Positions 1 to 7,716 of a stretch of 46,583 bases of DNA are shown piece after piece. The stretch covers positions 1 to 46,583 of the forward strand of contig JACQCD010000041.1 of NCBI GenBank assembly GCA_016201825.1, written 5' to 3'. Position 1 is the stretch's first letter, and every line of letters begins with the position of its first letter. Source of the DNA: Nitrospirota bacterium (GTDB lineage: Bacteria; Nitrospirota; Nitrospiria; 2-01-FULL-66-17). The notes below the pieces were generated by a model. The model was not told the origin of the DNA. It ran no database searches and worked only from the letters and a program-made list of their open reading frames with translations. A program made the position numbers and the translations under genes.

Positions 1-1
1 G

Positions 2-106
2 CTCTCCGGCGAGGGAACTCCCGGGAGCTTGGCCGATCGGCTGATGGCCGTTCAAGTCGGAGACACGCCGAATATCGTGGAAAGCCGCACAGCGCAAGGG
101 TTTTAG
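2..106 (+). CDS. Possible 3' end of a gene entering from the left edge
   Basis: An open frame runs from the window edge to a TAG at 104-106, giving 34 C-terminal residues (ending ESRTAQGF). Composition is similar to coding sequence around it, and it would end convergently with the efflux adaptor whose stop is at 161. No domain can be recognised in so short a tail, and an open frame of this length is not rare in GC-rich DNA, so this is only a candidate. Confidence 0.25.
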   Translation, partial: LSGEGTPGSLADRLMAVQVGDTPNIVESRTAQGF

Positions 107-160
107 CAACATGAGCCCGTTCTTAACCGGACACTACTGGTATACTATGGCAATCAAGTA

Positions 161-1408
161 CTAGAACCGCCTCATGCCGCCAAAGGGGTTCGTCGCTGCA
201 GGCGACGTGGTGTTGGCGACGCGGAGGCCGGTGACGACCCGATCCCCTTCTTTTAAGCCTTCGATGACTTCGGTGGACACGCCGTCGCTGATGCCCGTCT
301 TGATCGGCACCGGGGTCGGCGCTCCGTTTGCCGGGCCGGCCGGCACAACGTATACCGTCCGCGTCGACCGCTCGCCTCCCGGCTGGCCTGCGGTCGTTCC
401 ATTGGACCGCGTACTGCCTTGTCCTCGTCCCTGCCCGGAGGGTGTCGAATTCCCCGGGTGGGCGCTTTCCGGACTCTCCGACGGCCGGAATCGCAGCGTG
501 GCGTTCGGAATTTTCAGCGCGCCCTCGCGGCGCGCGACGATGATCGACACGTTGGCGGTCATTCCCGGCTTGAGCTTCAACTCGGGGTTGGCGACCTCGA
601 TGACCGTGTCGTAGGTCACCACGTTCTGTACCGTGATCGGCGCGTTCCGCACCTGCGCGACCTTGCCATGAAAGGTCTGCGCGGGAAAGGCGTCCACCGT
701 GAAGTTCACGTCCTGGCCGACCACGATCCCTCCGACATCGGCCTCGGCGACGTTGGCGTCGATCTGCATCTTGGCCAGATCGTTGGCGATGACGAACAGG
801 ATCGGCGCACTGAGGCTGGCGGCGACGGTCTGGCCGACGTCCACGTTGCGCGAGATGACGACGCCGTCGATCGGGGCGGAGATCGTGCAACGTTCCACGT
901 CGACCCGGGCTTTTTGGACCGCGGCTTCTTTGATCGAAACCGTTGCTTCGGCCTGGTGCAGGTCGGCGCGCGCTTGATCGTCATCGGCCTGGGGGATGAG
1001 GTCCTTGGCGCGCAGCTCCGTGGCCCTCGCCGCCTTGACCCGCGCCAGCTCCAACGCGGCGCGGGCGCTGGCGAGCTCGCCCTCGGCCTGCTGGAGGGCG
1101 GCCCGGTATGTCGCGGAGTCGAGCTGCGCGATGACCTGCCCCGCTTTGACCCGTGAGTTAAAATCGGCGAAGAGCCTTTGGATCATCCCAGAAATCTGGC
1201 TGCCCACCTGGACGTTGACGACGGGGTTCAACTGTCCCGTTGCCGTGACAACCTGGGTCAGCTCGCCGCGCGAGGCGAGGACCGTCTGGTATTGGGGCGC
1301 CTCGCCGACGCGTGCCATCCAATACCAAGCAGCACCGCCCAGCGCCAACACGAGCACCGTGAACACGAGCCCCCATTTCAGCCTGCGGGATGTAGATTGG
1401 TCACCCAT
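161..1408 (-). CDS. Efflux RND/MacA-like periplasmic adaptor (HlyD family)
   Basis: Membrane-fusion protein that would link an inner-membrane pump (RND or MacB-type ABC) to an outer-membrane channel. One N-terminal membrane anchor (about residues 11-30) is followed by the barrel-sandwich hybrid half beginning GQLNPVVNVQVGSQISGMI. A long alpha-helical hairpin rich in Ala, Arg and Glu (about 95-165) comes next, then the second lipoyl half (APIDGVVISRNVDVGQTV) and a beta-barrel. The last 100 residues hold a low-complexity Ser/Gly/Pro/Arg insert before the membrane-proximal domain, which is unusual. ATG at 1408 is chosen; a TTG directly before it (1411) is possible. No pump or TolC partner follows in the window; it may lie beyond the left edge. 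Confidence 0.88.
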   Translation of the reverse strand: MGDQSTSRRLKWGLVFTVLVLALGGAAWYWMARVGEAPQYQTVLASRGELTQVVTATGQLNPVVNVQVGSQISGMIQRLFADFNSRVKAGQVIAQLDSATYRAALQQAEGELASARAALELARVKAARATELRAKDLIPQADDDQARADLHQAEATVSIKEAAVQKARVDVERCTISAPIDGVVISRNVDVGQTVAASLSAPILFVIANDLAKMQIDANVAEADVGGIVVGQDVNFTVDAFPAQTFHGKVAQVRNAPITVQNVVTYDTVIEVANPELKLKPGMTANVSIIVARREGALKIPNATLRFRPSESPESAHPGNSTPSGQGRGQGSTRSNGTTAGQPGGERSTRTVYVVPAGPANGAPTPVPIKTGISDGVSTEVIEGLKEGDRVVTGLRVANTTSPAATNPFGGMRRF

Positions 1409-1499
1409 CAATGAGCTAATGATACGCCATGTGCCGCCTCGGCCGCTTGATCCGTGACGCGAGCTCCAACTGGCGTTTTCTCGCTACCTCGCGAGCGAC

Positions 1500-1527
1500 T
1501 GTATAGGACAACCGGGTTTTTCCGCAA
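1500..1527 (-). promoter_or_regulatory. Candidate sigma70 promoter for the efflux adaptor
   Basis: On the minus strand TTGCGG, 16 nt, TATACA. It lies between the end of the ATP-grasp gene and the adaptor, giving a leader of about 85 nt. Judged by eye from hexamers only. Confidence 0.4.
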
Positions 1528-1546
1528 GGCCGTTGGACGGTCTTCC

Positions 1547-2788
1547 CTACGGGGTGATCTCGAATACCAGGCGACGATGGGCTTCGCGGAGCGCGGCTTC
1601 GACGACCTCGGGCCTCTCGCCGCGGGCGAAGATGAATCCCAAGTACCGCTTGCCCTCGGGCAACGGCACCACGGATTGCCCGCGTCGGATCATGATCGTG
1701 ACCGCTTCGATTCCCGGGACGGCCTTCGCTTCGTCTTTGCCGAGCACGTCACGAAGTGTTCCCGCCTTCGGGATCGGGATCATCATCACACCGGCCGCGC
1801 GGCGCTCGCGTTCGAGGCTGGGGATGTCCATCCCGAGCGCGTGTCGAACGATGATTTCCTCAAGCGTGAGGCCGGTGCCAAATCGCAGCGTGCGCGAGCA
1901 CAGCCCGCCGATCGACCGCGCGGCGACTTCGAGGATCCACGGGCCCTGCTCGTTGAGCCGCACTTCAGCGTGGATCGGACCATGGGAGAGACCGAGGGCC
2001 GCGGTCGCGCGCGCGACGCAAAGCGCAATCTCGGCCTGGGCGGAGTCCGGCAAGCGGGAGGGGGTGACGTAGAGCGTTTCCTCGAAGAACGGGCCATCGA
2101 GCGGGTCGGGTTTGTCGAAGAGCGCCAGCACCTCCAACTTCCCGTCGCGCAGCAGGCCTTCCAGCGCGAACTCCCGGCCGGGGATGAAGCGCTCGATCAG
2201 AATCTTGCGGGCCGCGGGGCCGCGCTGCTGGATCTTGCGGTCGGCGAGAATCGCCGCGACGCGCTTCACCGCGCCGCGCAGCGAGGCAAGGTCGTCGGCG
2301 CGGATCACGCCCTGGCTCGCCGCGAGTACGAGGGGCTTGACCACGCACGGAAAACCGACGCGCTCACCAGCCGGTCCCGGGTCCTGATCGATCGGCAGCA
2401 CCTCGAACCGGGGGACGGGCAAGCCGGCGTCGCGCAGAAGCCGGCGCGCGATCGACTTGTCGCGCGAGGCCTCGACCGCCTCGATCGAGTTATGGCGCAG
2501 CGTGAGCGCGACGGCAAGCGTCGCCGCGAGCAACGTGCCCTCCTCGTCGACCGGCACGATGGCGTCGAACGGCGGAACCGAGCGGATCTGCTCGATCGCC
2601 CGCTCCGGGTGGTCAAAATCCAGCGTGACCGTCCGACCACCCGAAAATGTTTCGAGGATCTGCGGCAAATTGGATCCAACCACCACCTCAGCGCCAAGCC
2701 GATGTGCGGCCCCCATAAAGTCCGCCGCGCGATACGTCGTGGCCGGCATCAGAAGAAGAAGCCGTTTGGTGTGTTGGTTCTTCGTCAT
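1547..2788 (-). CDS. ATP-grasp domain ligase of unknown substrate
   Basis: A 413-residue ATP-grasp enzyme: ATP-dependent formation of an amide or thioester bond between a carboxylate and a nucleophile. It has a Rossmann-like preATP-grasp region (residues 1-110), then ATP-grasp with the P-loop-like lysine strand (FPCVVKPLVLAASQGV) and IERFIPGREFALEGLL. The metal-binding strand is GPIHAEVRLNEQGPWILEVA, followed by RSIGGL, the arrangement of BacD, PurT and carbamoyl-phosphate synthase-like proteins. The acceptor cannot be told from sequence. It follows nfuA on the same strand, separated by the structured repeat at 2812-2935. No clear Shine-Dalgarno sequence precedes the ATG. Confidence 0.85.
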   Translation of the reverse strand: MTKNQHTKRLLLLMPATTYRAADFMGAAHRLGAEVVVGSNLPQILETFSGGRTVTLDFDHPERAIEQIRSVPPFDAIVPVDEEGTLLAATLAVALTLRHNSIEAVEASRDKSIARRLLRDAGLPVPRFEVLPIDQDPGPAGERVGFPCVVKPLVLAASQGVIRADDLASLRGAVKRVAAILADRKIQQRGPAARKILIERFIPGREFALEGLLRDGKLEVLALFDKPDPLDGPFFEETLYVTPSRLPDSAQAEIALCVARATAALGLSHGPIHAEVRLNEQGPWILEVAARSIGGLCSRTLRFGTGLTLEEIIVRHALGMDIPSLERERRAAGVMMIPIPKAGTLRDVLGKDEAKAVPGIEAVTIMIRRGQSVVPLPEGKRYLGFIFARGERPEVVEAALREAHRRLVFEITP

Positions 2789-2811
2789 GAATGTTTAGGG
2801 AAGTTGGTGGC

Positions 2812-2935
2812 CTGACCGCCAAGAAGGTGGCGGATGCAAGGCGGAACAAGGTCCTGCACCGGAGCGTACTGGGTCGTACGTGAGGATGCAGGACCGACGT
2901 GACAACGCCGCAGACGCCGCCTTATCGGCGGTCAG
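2812..2935 (-). repeat. Structured intergenic repeat, copy A (long hairpin with conserved blocks)
   Basis: A ~124-nt element between nfuA and the ATP-grasp gene. Outer arms CTGACCGCC (2812-2820) and GGCGGTCAG (2927-2935) pair perfectly. Inner arms GGTCCTGCA (2850-2858) and TGCAGGACC (2887-2895) also pair perfectly. Between the inner arms lies a 28-nt core (2859-2886) holding the small hairpin CGTAC-6 nt-GTACG. The core and two outer blocks (13 and 14 nt) are identical to copy B at 7519-7637, while the arms are different sequences that remain complementary. Strand is given so that both copies read in the direction of their flanking genes. Confidence 0.85.
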
Positions 2936-2938
2936 GGG

Positions 2939-3550
2939 CTACTTGCTGCTGGGCTGGTAGTACGGGTTCGCCCCGCCCGCGTGGTCCGTCACGTCCAGCA
3001 CGTCTTTGATGTCAGGGACGGCCTTCTTGATCATGACCACGATGCCCTGCTTGAGCGTCACGTCCGCCATGCCGCAGCCCTGGCAGCCGCCGCCGAGCTG
3101 CACGTAGGCGATCTCTTCCTTGACGGCCACCAGTGTGACGCGCCCCCCGTGTCCGGCGACCCCCGGGTTGATCTGCTCGTTGATCACCTTCAGTACCGCA
3201 TCGGCCAGCGGCCCGGTCGGCGGCTCGCCGGCGAACCCCGGCAGCACGGGCGGTTTATAGGGGCTTTCGATCTTAAAGCCGCTCCCGCTGGGGCCGGTGA
3301 GGTAGTCGATGGTCGCGCCGTCGAGGAATTTGGTGTTGTTGCGCTCGAGAAAGACCTTGATCCCGTCAAGTTCCACAACCACGTCGTTAAGATCGGGTGT
3401 GGATTTCTCGACGAGACTGAGGCCGAATTGCTGGCTGGGGGTTCCCGCCTGCTTCACGGTCAAACGGAGGCCGTGGGCCGTCCGTCCCTCCATATTCATC
3501 GCCGCGAGGATCTGCTCGCGCGCGATTGGCGTCATGGTCAGCGTTGGCAT
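2939..3550 (-). CDS. nfuA: Fe-S cluster carrier NfuA
   Basis: Carrier that receives 4Fe-4S clusters and hands them to apo-enzymes, protecting them under stress. At 203 residues it matches the two-domain NfuA layout. Residues 1-100 form a degenerate A-type (IscA/HesB-like) domain without the cluster cysteines. Residues about 115-190 form the NifU C-terminal domain with INPGVAGHGGRVTL and the cluster-binding CxxC in GGGCQGCGMADVTLKQGI. The C-terminus (DVTDHAGGANPYY) follows the E. coli NfuA tail closely. The ATG has a strong GGAGGAGGAA ribosome site. A sigma70-like promoter lies at 3594-3623, and the divergent DUF192 gene starts 148 bp away. Confidence 0.93.
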   Translation of the reverse strand: MPTLTMTPIAREQILAAMNMEGRTAHGLRLTVKQAGTPSQQFGLSLVEKSTPDLNDVVVELDGIKVFLERNNTKFLDGATIDYLTGPSGSGFKIESPYKPPVLPGFAGEPPTGPLADAVLKVINEQINPGVAGHGGRVTLVAVKEEIAYVQLGGGCQGCGMADVTLKQGIVVMIKKAVPDIKDVLDVTDHAGGANPYYQPSSK

Positions 3551-3593
3551 AGTGTTCCTCCTCCAGATACGCGAAACGTCTTCTGTAGGCCGG

Positions 3594-3623
3594 ATGATAC
3601 CACAGGTCTCGCCCCGCTGTCAG
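3594..3623 (-). promoter_or_regulatory. Candidate sigma70 promoter for nfuA
   Basis: On the minus strand CTGACA, 18 nt, TATCAT, about 45 nt upstream of the nfuA start. It sits back to back with the promoter for the divergent DUF192 gene. Confidence 0.5.
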
Positions 3624-3644
3624 CGGCCGCACTTTCAAACACGA

Positions 3645-3674
3645 TTGCGAGCCGTGAGGCGGATCTGGTAGGGT
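3645..3674 (+). promoter_or_regulatory. Candidate promoter for the DUF192 gene
   Basis: TTGCGA (3645-3650), 18 nt, TAGGGT (3669-3674). Transcription would begin near 3681, just before a GTG (3684) that opens a five-codon ORF ending in an ATGA overlap with the DUF192 start at 3698. Confidence 0.4.
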
Positions 3675-3697
3675 ACCGGTGCCGTGGAACAGGGATC

Positions 3698-4162
3698 ATG
3701 AGCGTTCAGACGCTGTGTCGCCTGGCGGGTGTCGTCTTGCTCGGTGTCGGGCTTGCCGGTGGGGCCTTGTCCGTCGCGCCCAAGGGAGCATCCCCCAACG
3801 GAGCATCCCATGTCAGGTTGCCGAACGGGGCGGTCTACGCGGTGGAAGTGCCTCAGACCCGGGAGGGCCAGGAGCGGGGGTTGATGTTTCGCTCCCGCCT
3901 CGAACCCCGGACCGGGATGCTCTTCCTGTTTTCCATGATCGACCAGCACCCGATCTGGATGAAGAATTGCCTGATTGCCCTGGATCTGGTCTGGCTCGAC
4001 GGGGCCAAACGGGTGGTGGCCATCCGGGCTGAGACGCCGCCGTGCGCCGCGGACCCCTGCCCGATCTATAGCTCGCCGGTGCCCAGCCTCTACGTCCTGG
4101 AAATCCCCGCCGGGGCCGCGAAGCGCGAGGGATTGACGTTGGGAAGTCTCTTAAAGTTTTAG
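3698..4162 (+). CDS. DUF192 family exported protein
   Basis: A 154-residue protein with an N-terminal signal segment (about residues 5-25) and a DUF192 domain. The diagnostic features are VEVPQTREGQERGLMFR, then TGMLFLF and the HPIWMKNCLIALDLVWL strand, and later the Cys pair in TPPCAADPC. The family is small, exported and of unproven function. ATG 3698 is chosen because it begins directly before a classic signal sequence; the frame is open far upstream but only antisense to nfuA. A five-codon ORF starting at GTG 3684 ends TGA at 3699-3701 and overlaps this start as ATGA, so translation may be coupled. The only purine-rich stretch upstream (AGGGA) is too close to the ATG to be a good ribosome site. 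Confidence 0.85.
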   Translation: MSVQTLCRLAGVVLLGVGLAGGALSVAPKGASPNGASHVRLPNGAVYAVEVPQTREGQERGLMFRSRLEPRTGMLFLFSMIDQHPIWMKNCLIALDLVWLDGAKRVVAIRAETPPCAADPCPIYSSPVPSLYVLEIPAGAAKREGLTLGSLLKF

Positions 4163-4310
4163 GTCGAGCCGAGCAGTGGGCAGAGGACCGACCGGTAACC
4201 CGCCCCATAGCACGAAGAACCTCTCGGCGGGAGGTTCGAATCCCTGGCCGTGATACGCAGCTCGTCGAAGGGGCCCGGCGTGTATACGTCGTTCATCGGG
4301 GTACGCGGTG

Positions 4311-5645
4311 ATGGTTCTCCCTAAACAGCAAACCGCAGGAAAGATAAAAGCGGAACCGTGGTGGCGCGGGGTCACCGGGTACCAATGGCTGGTGTTGACG
4401 GTCGCATGGTTGGGGTGGGTTTTTGACTCCATGGACTCGACCATCTACGCGGTGGTCCTTCACCCGGCCCTTTCCGAGTTGCTCGGTGGGTCCGCCTCGA
4501 CGGAAGGAATCGAGTGGTACGGGGGGATTATCTTCTCGCTCTTCCTCATCGGCTGGGCTCTGGGAGGAATCCTCTTTGGGATCGTGGCGGACTACCTGGG
4601 GCGGACCAAAACGTTGATCGTCACCATCCTCATCTATTCCCTTTTCACGGGGATGGCGGCGCTGTCTCAAACCTGGTGGCATCTCGCCGTCTATCGTTTT
4701 GTCACCGCGCTGGGCATCGGCGGAGAATGGGCGGCGGGGGCCGCTTTGGTGGCCGAAACCTGGCCGGAGGCCAAGCGGGGCCAGGCCGCCGGAGTGCTCC
4801 AGTCGGCCTGGGCGGCGGGGTTTTTCCTGGCCGCTCTGGCCAATATGTTTTTGGGCGCCTACGGATGGCGCGTGATGTTCCTGATCGGGATTCTCCCCGC
4901 GCTGATGACCGTCCTCGTCCGCGCGACAGTCAAGGAGCCGGACCGATGGCTCGCGGTTCAGAGCGACCGCGAACGGGCGCGCCGCGCCACGGTGCGATCG
5001 GAGGACCAAGCGGCGCTCGTGACCTTCAGCCTCAATCGGTTATTTCAGCGGGACCTTCGGCGCCAGACCCTGGCCGGGGCGGGTTTGGCGTTTGTGGCCG
5101 TCTTCGGCCTGTGGGGAGCGACCAACTGGACCCCCACGCTCGTCCGGGAACTCCTGGTCGCGCAGCAGACGGATCCCGCAATGCTGAACCGGTATGTCAG
5201 CTACGCCGTGATGAGCCTCAACGTCGGGGCGCTCGCCGGTTATCTGGCGTTCGGCCCGCTGGCAGATCGCCTGGGGCGCCGTCCGACGTTCTTCATCATG
5301 TGCCTGGGGAGCTTCATCATGCTGCCCGTCACGTTCTTTATCCCCCAAGACTATGCCGTGGTCTTATGGTTGTTGCCGCTGTTGGGGTTCTTCAACAACG
5401 GGATCTTCGGCGGGTTTCCAATCTACCTTCCCGAACTCTACCCCACCGCCATTCGAACGACCGGGGCGGGATTCTGCTTCAACGCCGGACGGATTTTGGC
5501 AGCGGGAGGAGCGTTCCTGAAAGGGTACTTAGGAACACGCGTCGAGCCCGGAAAGGCCGCAAGCTTCATCGGATTGATCTATGTGGCAGGCATGATCGTC
5601 CTCCTGTTCGCTCCGGAAACAAAAGGTAAGCCGCTGCCCGACTAA
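4311..5645 (+). CDS. Major facilitator superfamily transporter
   Basis: A 12-helix secondary transporter of 444 residues. The two MFS motif A copies are visible between helices 2 and 3 (GIVADYLGRTKTL) and between helices 8 and 9 (GPLADRLGRRPTFF). Helix 1 contains WVFDSMDSTIYAVVLHPAL, an acidic helix resembling metabolite/proton symporters of the sialate or aromatic-acid groups. GIGGEWAAGAALVAE in helix 4 is typical of that set. The substrate cannot be read from sequence. A GTG at 4308 precedes the chosen ATG. It stands alone: the preceding DUF192 gene is 148 bp upstream and the ABC exporter downstream has its own promoter. Confidence 0.85.
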   Translation: MVLPKQQTAGKIKAEPWWRGVTGYQWLVLTVAWLGWVFDSMDSTIYAVVLHPALSELLGGSASTEGIEWYGGIIFSLFLIGWALGGILFGIVADYLGRTKTLIVTILIYSLFTGMAALSQTWWHLAVYRFVTALGIGGEWAAGAALVAETWPEAKRGQAAGVLQSAWAAGFFLAALANMFLGAYGWRVMFLIGILPALMTVLVRATVKEPDRWLAVQSDRERARRATVRSEDQAALVTFSLNRLFQRDLRRQTLAGAGLAFVAVFGLWGATNWTPTLVRELLVAQQTDPAMLNRYVSYAVMSLNVGALAGYLAFGPLADRLGRRPTFFIMCLGSFIMLPVTFFIPQDYAVVLWLLPLLGFFNNGIFGGFPIYLPELYPTAIRTTGAGFCFNAGRILAAGGAFLKGYLGTRVEPGKAASFIGLIYVAGMIVLLFAPETKGKPLPD

Positions 5646-5722
5646 GCCCGAGAGCACGCACCGCTCGAAGCTCGTCTCGGCGGGCGGTGGATGCGGCGCA
5701 GCATACCGTAGTAGGCTGTAAT

Positions 5723-5751
5723 TTGCGCACCCACTCGGCCCGTGGTATAAA
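5723..5751 (+). promoter_or_regulatory. Candidate sigma70 promoter for the ABC exporter
   Basis: TTGCGC (5723-5728), 17 nt, TATAAA (5746-5751). Transcription is expected to start at about 5757-5758, which is the A of an ATG opening a 13-codon ORF. Confidence 0.55.
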
Positions 5752-5756
5752 CGTTC

Positions 5757-5798
5757 ATGAGCGTGCTGCGTCCCTCCCGCGTTGGGACACCGACATGA
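5757..5798 (+). CDS. Leaderless 13-residue upstream ORF coupled to the ABC exporter
   Basis: ATG 5757 lies five nucleotides after the -10 hexamer, so its mRNA would have no or almost no 5' leader. It encodes MSVLRPSRVGTPT and stops with TGA at 5796-5798, overlapping the exporter ATG (5795-5797) as ATGA. The exporter has no good Shine-Dalgarno of its own, so ribosomes terminating here may re-initiate on it. The same design occurs at 25544-25612. The role is inferred from geometry only. Confidence 0.45.
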   Translation: MSVLRPSRVGTPT

Positions 5799-7516
5799 GA
5801 TCGTTGTTTCGCGTCCTGACCTATCTGGTCCCCTATCGGCACCTCGCGATTGCCACGCTGGCCTGCGCGGTCCTCGCCACCGTGATCGATTTGGCGCCGC
5901 CCTGGATCATCAAGCTCGTGATCGATACCGTGGTGCGGCCGGGGGATCTCGGGCCGCTGCCCTGGCTGATGGGCGCCCTCGCGCTGGCCTCCCTGGGTCG
6001 GAATGTGCTCAGCGGGGCGCGCGTTCGGCTCAATAACCTCCTGGAACAGCGGGTGATCTACGACCTCCGCAAGGAGGTCTACGGCAAATTGCAGGCGCTC
6101 TCGGTCCGCTATTACGATCAACGCTCCACCGGCGAACTGGTCTCGCGGGTGACCAACGACACGAGCAACCTGGAGCGAATTTTCATCGACGGGGTAGAGG
6201 CGCTGGTGATGGCCGGGCTCACGCTGATCGGCGTGACCGCCATCCTCTTCACCATGTACTGGCGCCTGGCGCTGCTGGCGCTCATCCCGATCCCGCTCCT
6301 GATCGTGGGGGCCACGTTCTTTACCCGCCGCGTCCACGGCCTCTACCGCGTGATCCGCCGCGAGTCCGGCCGGTTGAACGCGGTGCTGCAGGATAATCTT
6401 TCGGGCATTCGGGAGATCCTCGCGTTCAACCGCCAAGCGCACGAGGCCGAACGGTTCAACACGCACAGTCGGGCCTACTGCCGCGAGCAATTGCGGGTCT
6501 CTCGCGTGTGGTCGCTGTACTCTCCCACGATGATTTTCGTGGGATCGCTCGGCACGCTACTCGTGCTGGGCTTCGGGGCGCGGGACGTCGTCGCCGGCGC
6601 GATGACGCTCGGCGAGCTGGTGGCGTTCCTCTCGTATCTTGCGCTGTTCTACGTGCCGATCAACCAGATTCACTCGGTCAACCACATGCTCCAGCACGCG
6701 CTCGCTTCGGGCGAGCGCGTCTTCGAAGTCCTCGACGCGGTCCCGGAGGTGGTTGAAGCGCCCGGCGCGCACATCTTGCCGCAAAGCCGGGGCGAGGTGG
6801 GGTTCGAGGGGGTTTCTTTCGGTTACCGGCCCGATGTCCCCGTGCTGCACCACGTCGCATTTCGGGCGGCGCCGGGCGAACGGGTGGCGCTGGTCGGTCC
6901 CAGTGGAGCGGGCAAGAGCACGATCATCAAACTCCTCCTGCGCTATTACGACGCGACGGCCGGGCGCGTGACGATCGACGGCTGGGACGTGCGCGAGTTG
7001 ACCTTGGCGAGCTTACGAGACCAAATCGGCCTGGTGGCCCAGGACCCGTTTCTCTTCAACGGCACGGTTCGCGAGAATCTGGCGTATGGCCGTCTGGAAG
7101 CGAACGACGATGAGATCGAAGCGGCCGCGGCCGCCGCCCACGCCCACGAGTTTATCGCGGCGATGCCGGAAGGCTACCAGACGCTGATCGGCGAGCGCGG
7201 GGTGAAGCTCTCGGGCGGCCAAAAGCAGCGGCTGGCGATCGCCCGCGCGCTGCTCAAAGACCCGCCGATCATTATTCTGGACGAGGCCACCTCCAACATC
7301 GACAGCGAGACCGAGGTCCAGATCCAAGACGCGCTGGATCGGCTGATCGTCGACCGAACGACTCTGATCATCGCCCACCGGCTCTCGACCCTGCGTTCGG
7401 TCGACCGCATCATCGTGCTTGACCGCGGCCGGATCGTCGAAACCGGCCGCCACGACGAGCTCCTGGAACACCGGGGGTTGTACGCCACGCTGTACGACGC
7501 GCAGTTCCAGCTCTAG
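5795..7516 (+). CDS. ABC exporter, fused permease/ATPase (MsbA-like half transporter)
   Basis: A 573-residue half-size type IV ABC exporter that works as a homo- or heterodimer to flip or export lipids, drugs or peptides. Residues about 1-300 form the six-helix ABC_membrane domain, with the conserved YYDQRSTGELVSRVTND and NRLxAVLQDNLSGIREI-type coupling region. The C-terminal nucleotide-binding domain shows Walker A GPSGAGKST, Q-loop VAQDPFLFN, signature LSGGQKQR, Walker B IIILDEATS and H-loop IAHRLST. All ATPase residues are present. The start at 5795 gives the usual N-terminus for the family; the frame is open upstream but a promoter intervenes. Substrate unknown. Confidence 0.92.
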   Translation: MRSLFRVLTYLVPYRHLAIATLACAVLATVIDLAPPWIIKLVIDTVVRPGDLGPLPWLMGALALASLGRNVLSGARVRLNNLLEQRVIYDLRKEVYGKLQALSVRYYDQRSTGELVSRVTNDTSNLERIFIDGVEALVMAGLTLIGVTAILFTMYWRLALLALIPIPLLIVGATFFTRRVHGLYRVIRRESGRLNAVLQDNLSGIREILAFNRQAHEAERFNTHSRAYCREQLRVSRVWSLYSPTMIFVGSLGTLLVLGFGARDVVAGAMTLGELVAFLSYLALFYVPINQIHSVNHMLQHALASGERVFEVLDAVPEVVEAPGAHILPQSRGEVGFEGVSFGYRPDVPVLHHVAFRAAPGERVALVGPSGAGKSTIIKLLLRYYDATAGRVTIDGWDVRELTLASLRDQIGLVAQDPFLFNGTVRENLAYGRLEANDDEIEAAAAAAHAHEFIAAMPEGYQTLIGERGVKLSGGQKQRLAIARALLKDPPIIILDEATSNIDSETEVQIQDALDRLIVDRTTLIIAHRLSTLRSVDRIIVLDRGRIVETGRHDELLEHRGLYATLYDAQFQL

Positions 7517-7518
7517 AA

Positions 7519-7637
7519 GCCCGTCCATGAACGGCCATCTGCGGCGTTGTCGCTTCGGAATCCCTCCTCACGTACGACCCAGTACGCTCCGGGGGGATTC
7601 CTCACTCCGCCTTGCATCTGGCCATTCCTGAACGGGC
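7519..7637 (+). repeat. Structured intergenic repeat, copy B
   Basis: A ~119-nt element starting two bases after the ABC exporter stop. Outer arms 7519-7537 and 7619-7637 match as an inverted repeat at 16 of 19 positions (GCCCGT...ACGGGC). Inner arms GGAATCCC (7557-7564) and GGGATTCC (7594-7601) are perfect. The 28-nt core at 7565-7592 is identical to copy A read in the same sense. Conserved outer blocks are TCTGCGGCGTTGTC and TCCGCCTTGCATC. It has no T-tract, so it is not a normal intrinsic terminator. Confidence 0.85.
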
Positions 7638-7716
7638 TCGATTGGCCGAATAGTCGGACAGGACGCTAGCACCGCATCGCACGCCCGGCGCTGGTAAGCT
7701 CTGGAGGAATTAAAAT

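Noticed and set aside
2981-3697. Long open frame upstream of the DUF192 gene in the same frame
   Set aside because: It is antisense to nfuA, whose motifs are unmistakable, and DUF192 has a standard signal peptide from ATG 3698.
4180-4255. GGTTCGAATCC resembling a tRNA T-loop between DUF192 and the MFS gene
   Set aside because: The flanking bases give only two or three pairs for the T-stem, and no acceptor, D or anticodon arm could be built on either strand.
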